Source of the DNA: Gammaproteobacteria bacterium
GTDB lineage: Bacteria > Pseudomonadota > Gammaproteobacteria > SZUA-152
DNA length: 14,274 bases
Assembly: GCA_030599435.1 (NCBI GenBank)
Contig: JAUVNZ010000013.1
Location: forward strand, 1-14,274
Direction of reading: 5' to 3'
The notes below the pieces were generated by a model. The model was not told where the DNA came from and made no database searches. It saw only the letters and a program-made list of their open reading frames with translations. This document shows, in pieces, positions 1 through 8,021 of this stretch. The translations under genes were made by a program, and so were the position numbers. How positions within the stretch are numbered: the stretch's first letter is position 1; every line of letters starts with the position of its first letter.

Positions 1-723
1 AACAAACGCACCAAAGTGGGTGAGCGAGTGCTTGTGACCACATTAACCAAACGCATGGCTGAAGATCTCACCGACTATCTCGCTGATCATGGTATTCGTG
101 TGCGTTACATGCACTCCGATATTGAAACGGTTGAACGAATGGAAATTATTCGCGATTTACGTCTGGGTGAGTTTGACGTGCTGGTGGGCATCAACTTGTT
201 GCGAGAAGGACTGGATATGCCGGAGGTGTCTCTGGTGGCCATTCTTGATGCAGATAAAGAGGGTTTTCTGCGTTCAGAACGTTCTTTGATCCAGACCATT
301 GGCCGAGCTGCACGCAATGTAAATGGCAAGGCAATTCTTTACGGAGAGAAAATCACCAACTCGATGAAGAAAGCCATTGATGTTACTGAGGAGCGGCGTC
401 AAAAACAGAAGGCCTACAATGAGAAGCATGGCATTACTCCTCAAACTATTCAGAAGAAAATTACTGATGTGATGGAAGGGAGGTATGGTCATAACAAGGG
501 GCATGGCAACTTGAACCCCGCCGAGTATGCCAAAGTCGCCGAGGAGACGATGGAATATGCGGCTTTGTCGCCGACTCAGTTTGCTCAGCGTATAAGCCAA
601 CTTGAAAAGAAAATGTACCAACATGCCCAGGATTTGGAATTTGAAGAGGCGGCTCGTGTTCGAGATGAGATATCCCAGATCCAGGAGAACGTAATAGGGA
701 TCAACGAAGCGAAAGCTGTTTAA
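1..723 (+). CDS. uvrB: UvrABC excinuclease subunit B, C-terminal part (5' end outside window)
   Basis: UvrB is the damage-verifying helicase-like subunit of nucleotide excision repair; it receives DNA from UvrA and recruits UvrC. The reading frame is open from base 1 (NKRTK before the GTG at 16), so this is the 3' part of a longer gene. Visible are the start of the second helicase domain ([15 protein letters not shown]), the motif V/VI region ([14 protein letters not shown], then [11 protein letters not shown] with the arginines that contact ATP), and a C-terminal UVR domain (about 39 residues, [20 protein letters not shown]) that binds the matching domain of UvrC. The gene ends normally with TAA at 721-723. 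The N-terminal Walker A domain is not in the window. It appears functionally unrelated to the Wsp genes downstream. The identification is very secure. Confidence 0.97.
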   Translation, partial: NKRTKVGERVLVTTLTKRMAEDLTDYLADHGIRVRYMHSDIETVERMEIIRDLRLGEFDVLVGINLLREGLDMPEVSLVAILDADKEGFLRSERSLIQTIGRAARNVNGKAILYGEKITNSMKKAIDVTEERRQKQKAYNEKHGITPQTIQKKITDVMEGRYGHNKGHGNLNPAEYAKVAEETMEYAALSPTQFAQRISQLEKKMYQHAQDLEFEEAARVRDEISQIQENVIGINEAKAV

Positions 724-728
724 TATGC

Positions 729-754
729 TGGTAGTTAGCCCGTTGGGCCTGCCA
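729..754 (+). terminator. Bulged hairpin just after uvrB, possible transcription end
   Basis: TGGTAG (729-734), a three-base bulge TTA and GCCC (738-741) can pair across a GTT loop with GGGC (745-748) and CTGCCA (749-754), giving about ten pairs including one G-T. It starts five bases after the uvrB stop, where a terminator is expected. No T-run follows it, so it is not a classical intrinsic terminator. It may be a 3' end stabiliser or a Rho-linked structure. Confidence 0.35.
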
Positions 755-760
755 CCACTA

Positions 761-790
761 CTTGTCACTCCTGCTTGTCACCACTCTTGT
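761..790 (+). repeat. Short direct repeats CTTGTCAC / CTTGTCAC / CTTGT
   Basis: CTTGTCAC occurs at 761-768 and again at 774-781, and the partial copy CTTGT follows at 786-790. The spacings are 13 and 12 bases, a little over one helical turn. The cluster lies between uvrB and the tRNA gene. It could be a protein-binding array or a chance low-complexity stretch; no function is assigned. Confidence 0.4.
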
Positions 791-855
791 AACTTTAGGC
801 CGCTTTCGGGTAAGGTAGCCCACCTCATAGTTAGGTCATAGTTTGCTCAAATAAT

Positions 856-932
856 AGTCGCGTAGCTCAGTTGGTTAGAGCACCACCTTGACATGGTGGG
901 GGTCGCTAGTTCGAATCTAGTCGCGACTACCA
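856..932 (+). tRNA. tRNA-Val (anticodon GAC)
   Basis: A complete 77-base cloverleaf can be drawn. The acceptor stem AGTCGCG (856-862) pairs with CGCGACT (922-928), followed by an encoded ACCA (929-932). The D arm is GCTC/GAGC, and the anticodon stem is CCACC/GGTGG with loop TTGACAT, giving anticodon GAC, which reads GTC and GTT valine codons. The T arm has loop TTCGAAT. The D-arm and anticodon-arm bases closely match E. coli valV/valW tRNA. No second copy of the tRNA 3' end was seen in the window, so there is no evidence of an element integrated here. Confidence 0.96.
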
Positions 933-1234
933 TTTTCTTTCCTCCCACTAAAATCTAGATTTCTTCCGAGGTTCACCCTCTTGCAAGCCCAATAGATAGG
1001 CCGTTTTCTGCGGCTTTTGTGGACTTCCTAACGCCCCGTTTTAGCTAAAGTTTTTGGCTCCTTGACCGCATATTTATTCGATATATCGCTTTAAGTTAGC
1101 GGAGATCTTTCGCCGTGCGCTATAGAAGAATATCCATATAAAAAACAATAAGTTAACGATATTTCGATGATGCGTCATGGTATGAAAATTACCACTTGTT
1201 GCTAACAGAACATACCGAATACAGGAAATACTGA
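933..1234 (+). promoter_or_regulatory. Leader region of the wsp operon, with palindromes and a possible promoter
   Basis: No convincing gene lies in these 302 bases. A weak stem AGGCCG/CGGCTT (998-1016, one G-T pair, loop TTTTCTG) could end the tRNA transcript. Two perfect ten-base palindromes follow, TTTAGCTAAA (1040-1049) and CGATATATCG (1079-1088), the second running into CGCT...AGCG. TTGACC at 1062-1067 is a good -35 match, but the best -10 at a 16-base distance (TATCGC) is poor. The same stretch contains a GG-N10-GC spacing (1056-1069) like a sigma-54 promoter, with a mismatched -12 element. An ATGA-N4-TCAT inverted repeat lies near 1168-1180. The wsp promoter is probably here, but its exact position cannot be decided. 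AGGA at 1222-1225 is a fair ribosome site for wspA. Confidence 0.4.
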
Positions 1235-3235
1235 ATGATCACAACTAATAGCATGTCTTTAATAAGCCGACTTTCGCTGCGAGCAAAGATCAATCTGACG
1301 ATTGTGACAATATTTTTAATGGTGCTTGTTCTGGTGACAACATTTGCCGTGATACATGAGCGTGAGCGATTGATAGAATCTGCCGAGCATCAAGTCAAGG
1401 AGATGACCACACTGTATTTTGACAGTCTCAATACCATGATGCTCACCAGCACTATGGATCAACGTGGTATTTTGCGTGACAAGATGCAGGCACGGGAGGA
1501 AGTTCACGAGGTTCGCTTTATCCGTGGTCAGCCAGTCATTGATCAATTTGGTCCCGGTTTTCCAGATGAAGTAGCGCGTGATGATATGGACAGGGAGGCG
1601 CTGCTAGGAAACCAGATTATCCGTATTAGCCATAAAAATGATCATCGCATGTTGATGGTGATTACCCCGTTCGAGGCGACGGAAAATACCCGTGGGGTGA
1701 ATTGTCTTAAATGTCACAACGTGCCCTCCGGGTCGGTTATTGGTGCTATTCGTATTGGTTATTCCCTGGCTGATGTCGATGAGGAGGTTGATCGGGAGTT
1801 GTGGTCAACATTATGGACCAATCTGATATTTTTTCTTATTGGTTTATTGCTCATTAATACTTTTTTGAAAACCTGGATTATTTCTCCGATGTCACAATTG
1901 AATAATGTTCTGACAAGACGTGCGCAGGGTGATACAGAAGTTCGCGCATCGGTGGATAGGGCAGATGAAGTGGGTAAACTAGCGGATGCGTTCAATACCA
2001 TGGCGGATAACGTTAATGCCGGTGTTGAGCGCGAACACAATGCAGCCGAAGATCTTCAACATAAAGTGGATTATCTTTTAGAAGCTGTCAACAAGGTTTC
2101 AGAGGGTGATTTTAATATAGAAATTAAGATGAAAGGTGAGGGAGCTATTGCTGACTTAGCTGAGAGTATGCAAATCATGATTAATTACATTGCCACGTCA
2201 ACGGAACAAAAAAAGGAAGAAGTCGAAACGCTGGAAAGAAAGGTCAATCAAATTCTGGATGTGGTGACATTGGCTTCTGCGGGCGACCTTACTGGTAATG
2301 TAAATATCGAAGGTGACGATGCGATTAGCAAGTTGGCAAAAGGCGTACAAGGAATGGTTCATAGCCTCAATACGCTTGTGTCACAGGTTCAGCGATCCGG
2401 TATACAAGTTACGTCATCAGCAACAGAAATTGCAGCGACTGCAAAACAACAAGAAGCATCGCTTGCAGAACAGGCAGCAACCACTAATGAAATTACGGTA
2501 ACTGCTACGGAGATTTCTGCCACTACTGGTGAGTTAACAAACACCATGGATGAGGTGGCAAAAGTGGCAGACCGAACACGAACCTCAGCAGCACGTGGGC
2601 ATGAGGATCTTGAGCGCATGGAATCGACGATGCAACAAATTGTTGAGGCTTCAGTATCAATTGCCTCCAAGTTTGAAGTGTTGAACGAAAAAGCACGCAA
2701 TATCAATAGTGTTGTTACAACAATCACCAAGGTGGCGGATCAAACTAATTTACTGTCACTGAATGCTGCGATAGAGGCAGAAAAAGCCGGGGAATACGGG
2801 CTTGGTTTCTCAGTTGTTGCAACAGAAGTAAGGCGACTTGCTGACCAGACTGCTGTGGCGACGCTTGATATTGATCAAATGATAAAAGAAATGCAGACCG
2901 CCGTGTCTTCGGGTGTGTTGAGTATGGAGAGGTTTACTGATCAGATTCGCAGAAGCTCGGAAGATGTAAATCAGGTTTCTTCTCAGTTAGCGGTAATTAT
3001 TGAAGATGTTCAGGAATTCACCCCACGTTTTGAAAATGTTCAGCAGGGTATGCATTTCCAGACTCAGGGTGCGCAACAAATCAAACAGGCTATGGTTCAG
3101 CTTAACGAGTCTGCACAGCAGGCGGTTGTTTCAATACGTCATTCAAACTCAGCTATAGATTCACTTAATGATGCTGCGCAATCGCTGCAAAGCGGCGTGA
3201 CAAAATTCCGTGTAAACAAACCTGGGAAATATTAA
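1235..3235 (+). CDS. wspA: WspA-type chemoreceptor with haem-c-type periplasmic domain and poly-HAMP
   Basis: This membrane receptor starts the Wsp relay by controlling WspE kinase activity. Two membrane segments are visible (about residues 17-40 and 193-212) around a periplasmic domain of about 150 residues. That domain holds Cys157-Leu-Lys-Cys160-His161, a CxxCH haem c attachment motif, followed by NVPSGSVIGAIRIGYSL, a context typical of c-haem sensor domains. A HAMP domain (about 212-265) follows, then two further HAMP-like modules (about 278-320 and 337-383) spaced 59 residues apart. The cytoplasmic coiled coil ends in a hairpin tip ADQTNLLSLNAAIEAEKAGE (501-520), and the EAEKAGE form resembles WspA. 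At 666 residues it is over 100 longer than Pseudomonas WspA (from memory about 540), about the size of the two extra modules. No C-terminal NWETF-like tether is present. The start at 1235 is supported by AGGA eight or nine bases upstream. Haem binding is inferred from the motif. Confidence 0.9.
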   Translation: MITTNSMSLISRLSLRAKINLTIVTIFLMVLVLVTTFAVIHERERLIESAEHQVKEMTTLYFDSLNTMMLTSTMDQRGILRDKMQAREEVHEVRFIRGQPVIDQFGPGFPDEVARDDMDREALLGNQIIRISHKNDHRMLMVITPFEATENTRGVNCLKCHNVPSGSVIGAIRIGYSLADVDEEVDRELWSTLWTNLIFFLIGLLLINTFLKTWIISPMSQLNNVLTRRAQGDTEVRASVDRADEVGKLADAFNTMADNVNAGVEREHNAAEDLQHKVDYLLEAVNKVSEGDFNIEIKMKGEGAIADLAESMQIMINYIATSTEQKKEEVETLERKVNQILDVVTLASAGDLTGNVNIEGDDAISKLAKGVQGMVHSLNTLVSQVQRSGIQVTSSATEIAATAKQQEASLAEQAATTNEITVTATEISATTGELTNTMDEVAKVADRTRTSAARGHEDLERMESTMQQIVEASVSIASKFEVLNEKARNINSVVTTITKVADQTNLLSLNAAIEAEKAGEYGLGFSVVATEVRRLADQTAVATLDIDQMIKEMQTAVSSGVLSMERFTDQIRRSSEDVNQVSSQLAVIIEDVQEFTPRFENVQQGMHFQTQGAQQIKQAMVQLNESAQQAVVSIRHSNSAIDSLNDAAQSLQSGVTKFRVNKPGKY

Positions 3236-3240
3236 TTTTA

Positions 3241-3705
3241 ATGCAATATGTAAAATTTAATTTAGATAAATTTAGATATGTGCTTCCTGTAGTAGATGTG
3301 GTTGAGATTATTCCATATGTAAAGCTAAAAGCTCCCCTACAGTTGACGGAATATATGGCAGGGCAGTGTACTTACAGGGGGATAATAGTCCCAGTTATCG
3401 ATTTATGTAGTTTGATCATAAAGAAACCGTGCAAAAGAAAACTAAGTACGAGAATACTGCTTGTTGAAGTAACAGAAAGTAATTCCACGGATAAATTGGT
3501 TGGTTTGATGGTAGAAAAAGCAACAGAAATAGTGAAAGTGGAGGAAGATAGCTTTATAGATTCGGGTGTCTATGAAGAAGATTTGCCTTACATTGGACCA
3601 GTATTGGCAGATTCGTCAGGGTTAATTTGCCGAATATTAACCAGCGATATATTTTCACTTATTGATCATGAAAAATTGTCTCCCACTTCAATGAAGACCT
3701 CGTGA
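3241..3705 (+). CDS. wspB: CheW-like coupling protein WspB
   Basis: This 154-residue single-domain CheW protein links receptor and kinase in the signalling array. The fold is visible from a short N-terminal strand (YVKFNLDKFRYVLPVVDVVE), through the central YRGIIVPVIDLCSLI strand pair, to a late GLMVEKATEIVKVE segment and a C-terminal YIGPVLADSSGLICRILTSD. These are usual CheW landmarks. It starts five bases after the wspA stop, so the two are surely co-transcribed; GGGAAA near 3224 is the only ribosome-site-like sequence. Position and length fit WspB, the first of two CheW proteins in Wsp operons. The gene is visibly AT-rich compared with wspA. Confidence 0.88.
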   Translation: MQYVKFNLDKFRYVLPVVDVVEIIPYVKLKAPLQLTEYMAGQCTYRGIIVPVIDLCSLIIKKPCKRKLSTRILLVEVTESNSTDKLVGLMVEKATEIVKVEEDSFIDSGVYEEDLPYIGPVLADSSGLICRILTSDIFSLIDHEKLSPTSMKTS

Positions 3706-3725
3706 TTTTCTATTGATTCAATATC

Positions 3726-5006
3726 ATGGCATTTGAAAAAATCAAAAATCTATTAAAAGAGACTATGGGTCTCAGCTCCGAGTCTATTGGTGATTCGAGT
3801 ATCGAGCGAGCTATAAATCATCGCAAAGAAACTTTAAAAATAAAAAATTTGAATGCCTACCATTCACTGTTAACGAAAGAAGAGGGTGAATTGGAAGAGT
3901 TAGTTGAAGAAGTTGTGGTACCAGAGACATGGTTTTTCAGAAACCTTGTGCCATTTGAGTCATTGTCCTTATGTATGCCAAATGTCATTCAAGAAAAAAA
4001 AGCGGGTAATCTGCCATTAAGATTTCTAAGCCTGCCATGTTCTACTGGCGAAGAACCGTATTCAATCGCAATGACACTGTTAGAGATTGGGCTTAAACAA
4101 AATGAATTTCAAATTGATGCGCAAGATATAAGTAAGCGCGCACTGAGAAAAGCAAGGCGTGCAATATATGGGAAGCACTCTTTTAGGGAGCCTGCCAGGG
4201 TTGATATAAAAAAATATTTTCGTAAGACACGTTCAGGACAGCAATTATTACCAATAGTTCGTGATCGTGTAAATTATATTAGATCAAATATATTGAAAGA
4301 TATTATTACCCCTGAAGCAGAGTATTATGACGCAATCTTTTGCAGAAATTTACTAATTTATTTTGATCGCAAAACACAAAAGAAAGTCCTTGAAAAACTT
4401 CATTTTATGCTTAAACCAGGTGGGACATTGTTTGTTGGTCATGCAGAAACTTCTGAAGTGGAGAAAAAATACTTCACAAAAGTAAATATACCAAAATCAT
4501 TTGCGTACACAAAAAATATACTTGGGGTCGATCATATTAAATCAAGTATAGATGAACATACTAATCAGCTAGTAACCATTTATGAAAACCTTGTAGAGAT
4601 AACTCAAAAGGATGTCGTCCTCTCGAAAAAAATACGACTATCTAATAAAAAACAAAACGTCCATGTAAATAATAAAAGTCAGGGAAACGTAAATGCAGTT
4701 TGGGATGATATAGAAAAAATGATAGAAAAGAGTCAGCTGAAGGATGCTTCTATTTTATGTGAAAAGAGATTAAATGAAGCGCCTGATGATGCGCAGGCGT
4801 ACTATTATTTAGCTCTTATAAATAAAATGGAAGGCGGTGTTGGCGCCGCAGAACTTCTATTAAAAAAGGCAGTATATCTCGACCCTAATCATCATAGAGC
4901 TTTAAGCCTGTTTTGTTTTCTGGCTGAACAACGTGGTGATAAAAAATTAGCACAAACATTACGACGTCGTGAAGACAGAGCACGTAAAAGAACGAGCACA
5001 CTATAA
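3726..5006 (+). CDS. wspC: CheR-type receptor methyltransferase with C-terminal TPR (WspC)
   Basis: It transfers methyl groups from S-adenosylmethionine to glutamates of the WspA coiled coil and so sets receptor sensitivity. The N-terminal part carries WFFRN, typical of CheR. The SAM-binding motif is LPCSTGEEPYSIAM (from residue 103). It is followed by DAQDISKRALRKARRAIYG and by FCRNLLIYFD and LKPGGTLFVGHAE, the later CheR motifs. After a polar linker rich in Lys and Asn (about 270-320), the C-terminus (about 322-420) contains tetratricopeptide-like helices (AQAYYYLALINKMEGG, AAELLLKKAVYLDPNH), as in Pseudomonas WspC. The 426-residue length fits CheR plus TPR. It starts 20 bases after wspB without a strong ribosome site. 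It is one of the most AT-rich genes here (15 G/C in 4621-4680). Confidence 0.92.
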   Translation: MAFEKIKNLLKETMGLSSESIGDSSIERAINHRKETLKIKNLNAYHSLLTKEEGELEELVEEVVVPETWFFRNLVPFESLSLCMPNVIQEKKAGNLPLRFLSLPCSTGEEPYSIAMTLLEIGLKQNEFQIDAQDISKRALRKARRAIYGKHSFREPARVDIKKYFRKTRSGQQLLPIVRDRVNYIRSNILKDIITPEAEYYDAIFCRNLLIYFDRKTQKKVLEKLHFMLKPGGTLFVGHAETSEVEKKYFTKVNIPKSFAYTKNILGVDHIKSSIDEHTNQLVTIYENLVEITQKDVVLSKKIRLSNKKQNVHVNNKSQGNVNAVWDDIEKMIEKSQLKDASILCEKRLNEAPDDAQAYYYLALINKMEGGVGAAELLLKKAVYLDPNHHRALSLFCFLAEQRGDKKLAQTLRRREDRARKRTSTL

Positions 5007-5052
5007 CTAAACTTAATTATTATGACGATTCATTAGTGATAACGGATAATTA

Positions 5053-5730
5053 GTGAAAAAACGAATAAAAAAATCACGAAATAGTAATAATTGCTGGAGC
5101 ACCATCGGCGTATGGGGTGATGCACAGGAAAAGTGTGATCGCCTTAGCGAGGTTGTGCATTGTAGGAATTGCGAAGTATTTTCAATGGCTGGACGCGGTG
5201 TGTTTGAAAGCAAACCACCTGCAGGTTATCTCAGTGAGTGGCAAGAAAAAATATCAGAAGAAAAAACGGAAAGAAAAAAGGGTGATGTCGGTGTCATGGT
5301 ATTCAGATTAGGAAAAGAGTGGCTTAGCTTACCTGCCGAGAATTTGCAGGAAATTGTGGAAGAAAGGAATATACACAAAATACCTCATAATGAAGGTTTA
5401 CATATTCGTGGGATAGTTAATATTGGCGGTGAAATTAATACCTGTTATTCATTAATGAGTCTTCTAAAAATTGATGAAGATGTTAATAAAAAAGAAGGTG
5501 GACTAGAGCGCCTAATTGTTATTGTTATAAATGGCGACAGATTTGTTTTGCCTGTTTGCGAAGTAAGTGGATTGGCACGATATTCTTCCAATGACCTGTT
5601 ACAGACACCAGCAGCACTAGGAAAGAAAATGGGTACGTACCTTCTCGGGATGTTCAAAATTCAAAAACGTCAGGTTGCGGCGTTGAATGTTGAACAGATT
5701 TACCGAGGTTTAGAGGGAGTCAGATTATGA
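5053..5730 (+). CDS. wspD: CheW-like coupling protein with Cys-rich N-terminal extension (WspD)
   Basis: This is the second coupling protein of the array. The CheW domain covers about residues 76-225 (VGVMVFRLGKEWLSLPAENL; IRGIVNIGGEINTCYSLMSL; GDRFVLPVCEVSGLARY). The first 75 residues form an extension with four cysteines, Cys14, Cys28, Cys37 and Cys40, in CWSTIGVWGD and HCRNCEVFSMAGR; a similar Cys block is remembered from WspD proteins and may bind a metal or form disulfides. The GTG start at 5053 is chosen because no other in-frame start precedes Cys14 and an in-frame stop lies just upstream. No strong ribosome site is seen. The stop overlaps the wspE start (ATGA, 5727-5730), suggesting translational coupling. 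Confidence 0.88.
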   Translation: MKKRIKKSRNSNNCWSTIGVWGDAQEKCDRLSEVVHCRNCEVFSMAGRGVFESKPPAGYLSEWQEKISEEKTERKKGDVGVMVFRLGKEWLSLPAENLQEIVEERNIHKIPHNEGLHIRGIVNIGGEINTCYSLMSLLKIDEDVNKKEGGLERLIVIVINGDRFVLPVCEVSGLARYSSNDLLQTPAALGKKMGTYLLGMFKIQKRQVAALNVEQIYRGLEGVRL

Positions 5731-8021
5731 GCCAAAAGAGTGGTGGTCTTGGTGATTTCTCAATGTTTGAGCTTTTCCGGCTCGAAGCTGAAAATCAGTC
5801 TATGCAGCTAAATAAAGACTTATTGGACCTTGAGGATGAAGTTTCATCAGCTAGCCTGCTTGAATCACTTATGAGGGCCTCACACTCGCTAAAAGGTGCA
5901 GCAAGAATGGTTGGAGTTGATGCTGTGGTAAATATTGCTCATGTTATGGAAGACTGTTTTGTGTCTGCACAAAAAAATGAGTTGTTGATTTCTAAAACAC
6001 ACATTGACCATCTATTAAAATCTGTAGATCTGATTGATCTCATCACGAAAGTAGATGAGAAATCACAAAATCAATGGTATGAAGATAACCGACAGAAGGT
6101 AGATGATGTCGTCAAAGAATTTTCAAAATTGTCTGGCGGTAAAGATGATACTCCTCATAAGAGTGTAAAAACGAAATCATCAAACAAACTTCGTGATAAT
6201 AAACAGAAAAAACCTGTAACCAAGACAACGAATAAAGAAAATAAGAAGAATAAAAGTACCATAAAGGATCCTGCAGAGGATCGTACGCTAAGAATTGATG
6301 CGGAACGAATGACACGCATGCTTGGAATGGCCAGTGAGCTGTTGATAGAGTCAAGAAGCATTAACAAATTTTCTGAATCCTTAAATTTACTTAAACGTCG
6401 TCAAGATGAACTAATGGTTTTTCTTGGGCGGTGGGGTGATGAAAGCGAAGCAAATGGCAGTATTAACAAAAGTGAATATGAGCAAGCATCTATTCAGAGA
6501 CTAGACGAGTGCAGAAGTATGCTGATAGATCATCTATCACTGTTGGAATACCACGACAGGCGTACTACAAAATTAACTAATAAGTTGTACAACGAAGTCG
6601 CTGGAAGTCGAATGCGGCCATTTTCAGATGGAGTAGTGGGATTTAAAAGAATGGTTAGGGATCTCGCTCGTGAATTGAATAAGGAAGTGAGTTTAAAGAT
6701 AGACGGTTTAGAAACACCTGTTGATCGGGATGTGCTTGAAAAAATCAAATCCCCGCTTAGTCATTTACTCAGAAATGCAGTTGATCATGGTATTGAATCG
6801 ATAGATAAACGTGTTGAATCTAATAAAGAACAGCAGGCATCTGTAAAAATAACTGCTACACATGGCGCAGGAATGTTACGCATAACAGTAAAGGATGATG
6901 GTGGTGGAATAAATCTTGAAACATTAAGAAATAAACTGGTTGATAAAGGTTTGGTAGATAAGGCTATGGCGGTAGATCTTGGAGAAGCAGAGTTGCTTGA
7001 ATTCCTCTTTCTCCCGGACTTTTCCACACGTGATGTAGTAACCGAAATATCCGGTCGTGGCGTTGGTCTTGATGTGGTGCGGGAAATGGTGCGTGACCTT
7101 AGTGGGACAGTTTCTGTTGAAACAAAATCAGGTAAAGGCACAAAGTTTACTTTACAATTACCGTTAACGCTTTCTGTTATCTCTGCTCTCTTAGTAAATA
7201 TAGCTGATGAACCTTATGCATTCCCTTTGCTCAGGGTTGACCGAATATTACGTGTTCCCGCAGGAGATATTGAAGTAATAGACGGTAGGCAGTATGTACG
7301 TTATGGGCTTGACAATATAGGACTGATATCTTGTGCTCAAATTCTTGGATTTGATGTGCCGAACATAGAAAGAGAAGAATTAACAATCGTCGTCATTAGT
7401 GATCGTATGGATCGTTATGGGGTTGTAGTAGATCAATTTATAGGGCAACGGCAATTATCGGTGCAAGCGCTGGACGCACGGCTTGGTAAAATACCTGATG
7501 TAAGTTCAACTGCCCTAATGGAGGATGGGTCTCCACTATTTGTTCTGGATGTTGATGATCTAGTTCGTAGTATTGATCATATTGTCCGAGGTGGACGTTT
7601 AGGTAATGTATATCAAGCTGCGAAAAATAAAATTCAATCAAATCGTAAACAGATATTAGTAATTGATGATTCACTTACAGTGCGTGAAGTAGAGAGGGAA
7701 TTGCTTGAATCGAGAGGTTATCATGTTGATGTCGCTGTTGACGGTATGGATGGGTGGAACGCAGTTAGAACATCACATTATGATCTGGTAATCACTGATA
7801 TTGATATGCCAAGGATGGATGGGATTGAGCTTGTTAATGAAATTAAGCAGGATTTACACCTCAAATCTATACCAGTCATGATTGTTTCGTATAAAGATCG
7901 GCAAGAAGATCGTCAACGAGGTCTTGCGGCTGGGGCTGACTATTATCTTACAAAAGGAAGCTTTCAGGACGAAACATTGATTGAGGCAGTTATTGATTTG
8001 ATTGGTGAGGTGGCAGAATGA
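5727..8021 (+). CDS. wspE: Hybrid CheA histidine kinase with C-terminal receiver (WspE)
   Basis: This is the kinase of the array. It autophosphorylates and passes phosphate to WspR and to the WspF receiver. Domains in order: an HPt domain with phospho-acceptor His53 in ASHSLKGAARMVG; a Lys-rich polar linker (about 145-185) in place of a clear CheY-binding P2 domain; a dimerisation region; an ATP-binding domain with N-box LRNAVDHG (Asn350), DDGGGI (390-395) and GRGVGLDVV (443-451); a CheW-like regulatory domain (about 480-620); and a receiver (about 643-760) with Asp647/Asp648, phospho-acceptor Asp691 in VITDIDMP and Lys743. All key catalytic residues are present. The length of 764 and the fused receiver fit WspE. 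It overlaps wspD upstream and wspF downstream by four bases each. A second phosphate acceptor in the kinase may act as a sink or adjust signalling. Confidence 0.94.
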   Translation: MSQKSGGLGDFSMFELFRLEAENQSMQLNKDLLDLEDEVSSASLLESLMRASHSLKGAARMVGVDAVVNIAHVMEDCFVSAQKNELLISKTHIDHLLKSVDLIDLITKVDEKSQNQWYEDNRQKVDDVVKEFSKLSGGKDDTPHKSVKTKSSNKLRDNKQKKPVTKTTNKENKKNKSTIKDPAEDRTLRIDAERMTRMLGMASELLIESRSINKFSESLNLLKRRQDELMVFLGRWGDESEANGSINKSEYEQASIQRLDECRSMLIDHLSLLEYHDRRTTKLTNKLYNEVAGSRMRPFSDGVVGFKRMVRDLARELNKEVSLKIDGLETPVDRDVLEKIKSPLSHLLRNAVDHGIESIDKRVESNKEQQASVKITATHGAGMLRITVKDDGGGINLETLRNKLVDKGLVDKAMAVDLGEAELLEFLFLPDFSTRDVVTEISGRGVGLDVVREMVRDLSGTVSVETKSGKGTKFTLQLPLTLSVISALLVNIADEPYAFPLLRVDRILRVPAGDIEVIDGRQYVRYGLDNIGLISCAQILGFDVPNIEREELTIVVISDRMDRYGVVVDQFIGQRQLSVQALDARLGKIPDVSSTALMEDGSPLFVLDVDDLVRSIDHIVRGGRLGNVYQAAKNKIQSNRKQILVIDDSLTVREVERELLESRGYHVDVAVDGMDGWNAVRTSHYDLVITDIDMPRMDGIELVNEIKQDLHLKSIPVMIVSYKDRQEDRQRGLAAGADYYLTKGSFQDETLIEAVIDLIGEVAE

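Noticed and set aside
274..768. Long minus-strand open frame over the uvrB end
   Set aside because: It lies opposite the well-supported uvrB frame, and its translation shows no family feature; it is a shadow of uvrB codon use.
856..932. tRNA-Val as an integration site for a mobile element
   Set aside because: No second copy of the tRNA 3' end, no integrase and no transposase is seen in the window, so there is no support for an island boundary.
1056..1070. Sigma-54 promoter before wspA
   Set aside because: The GG-N10-GC spacing fits, but the -12 element reads CCGCA in place of TTGCA, and such spacing is common by chance.
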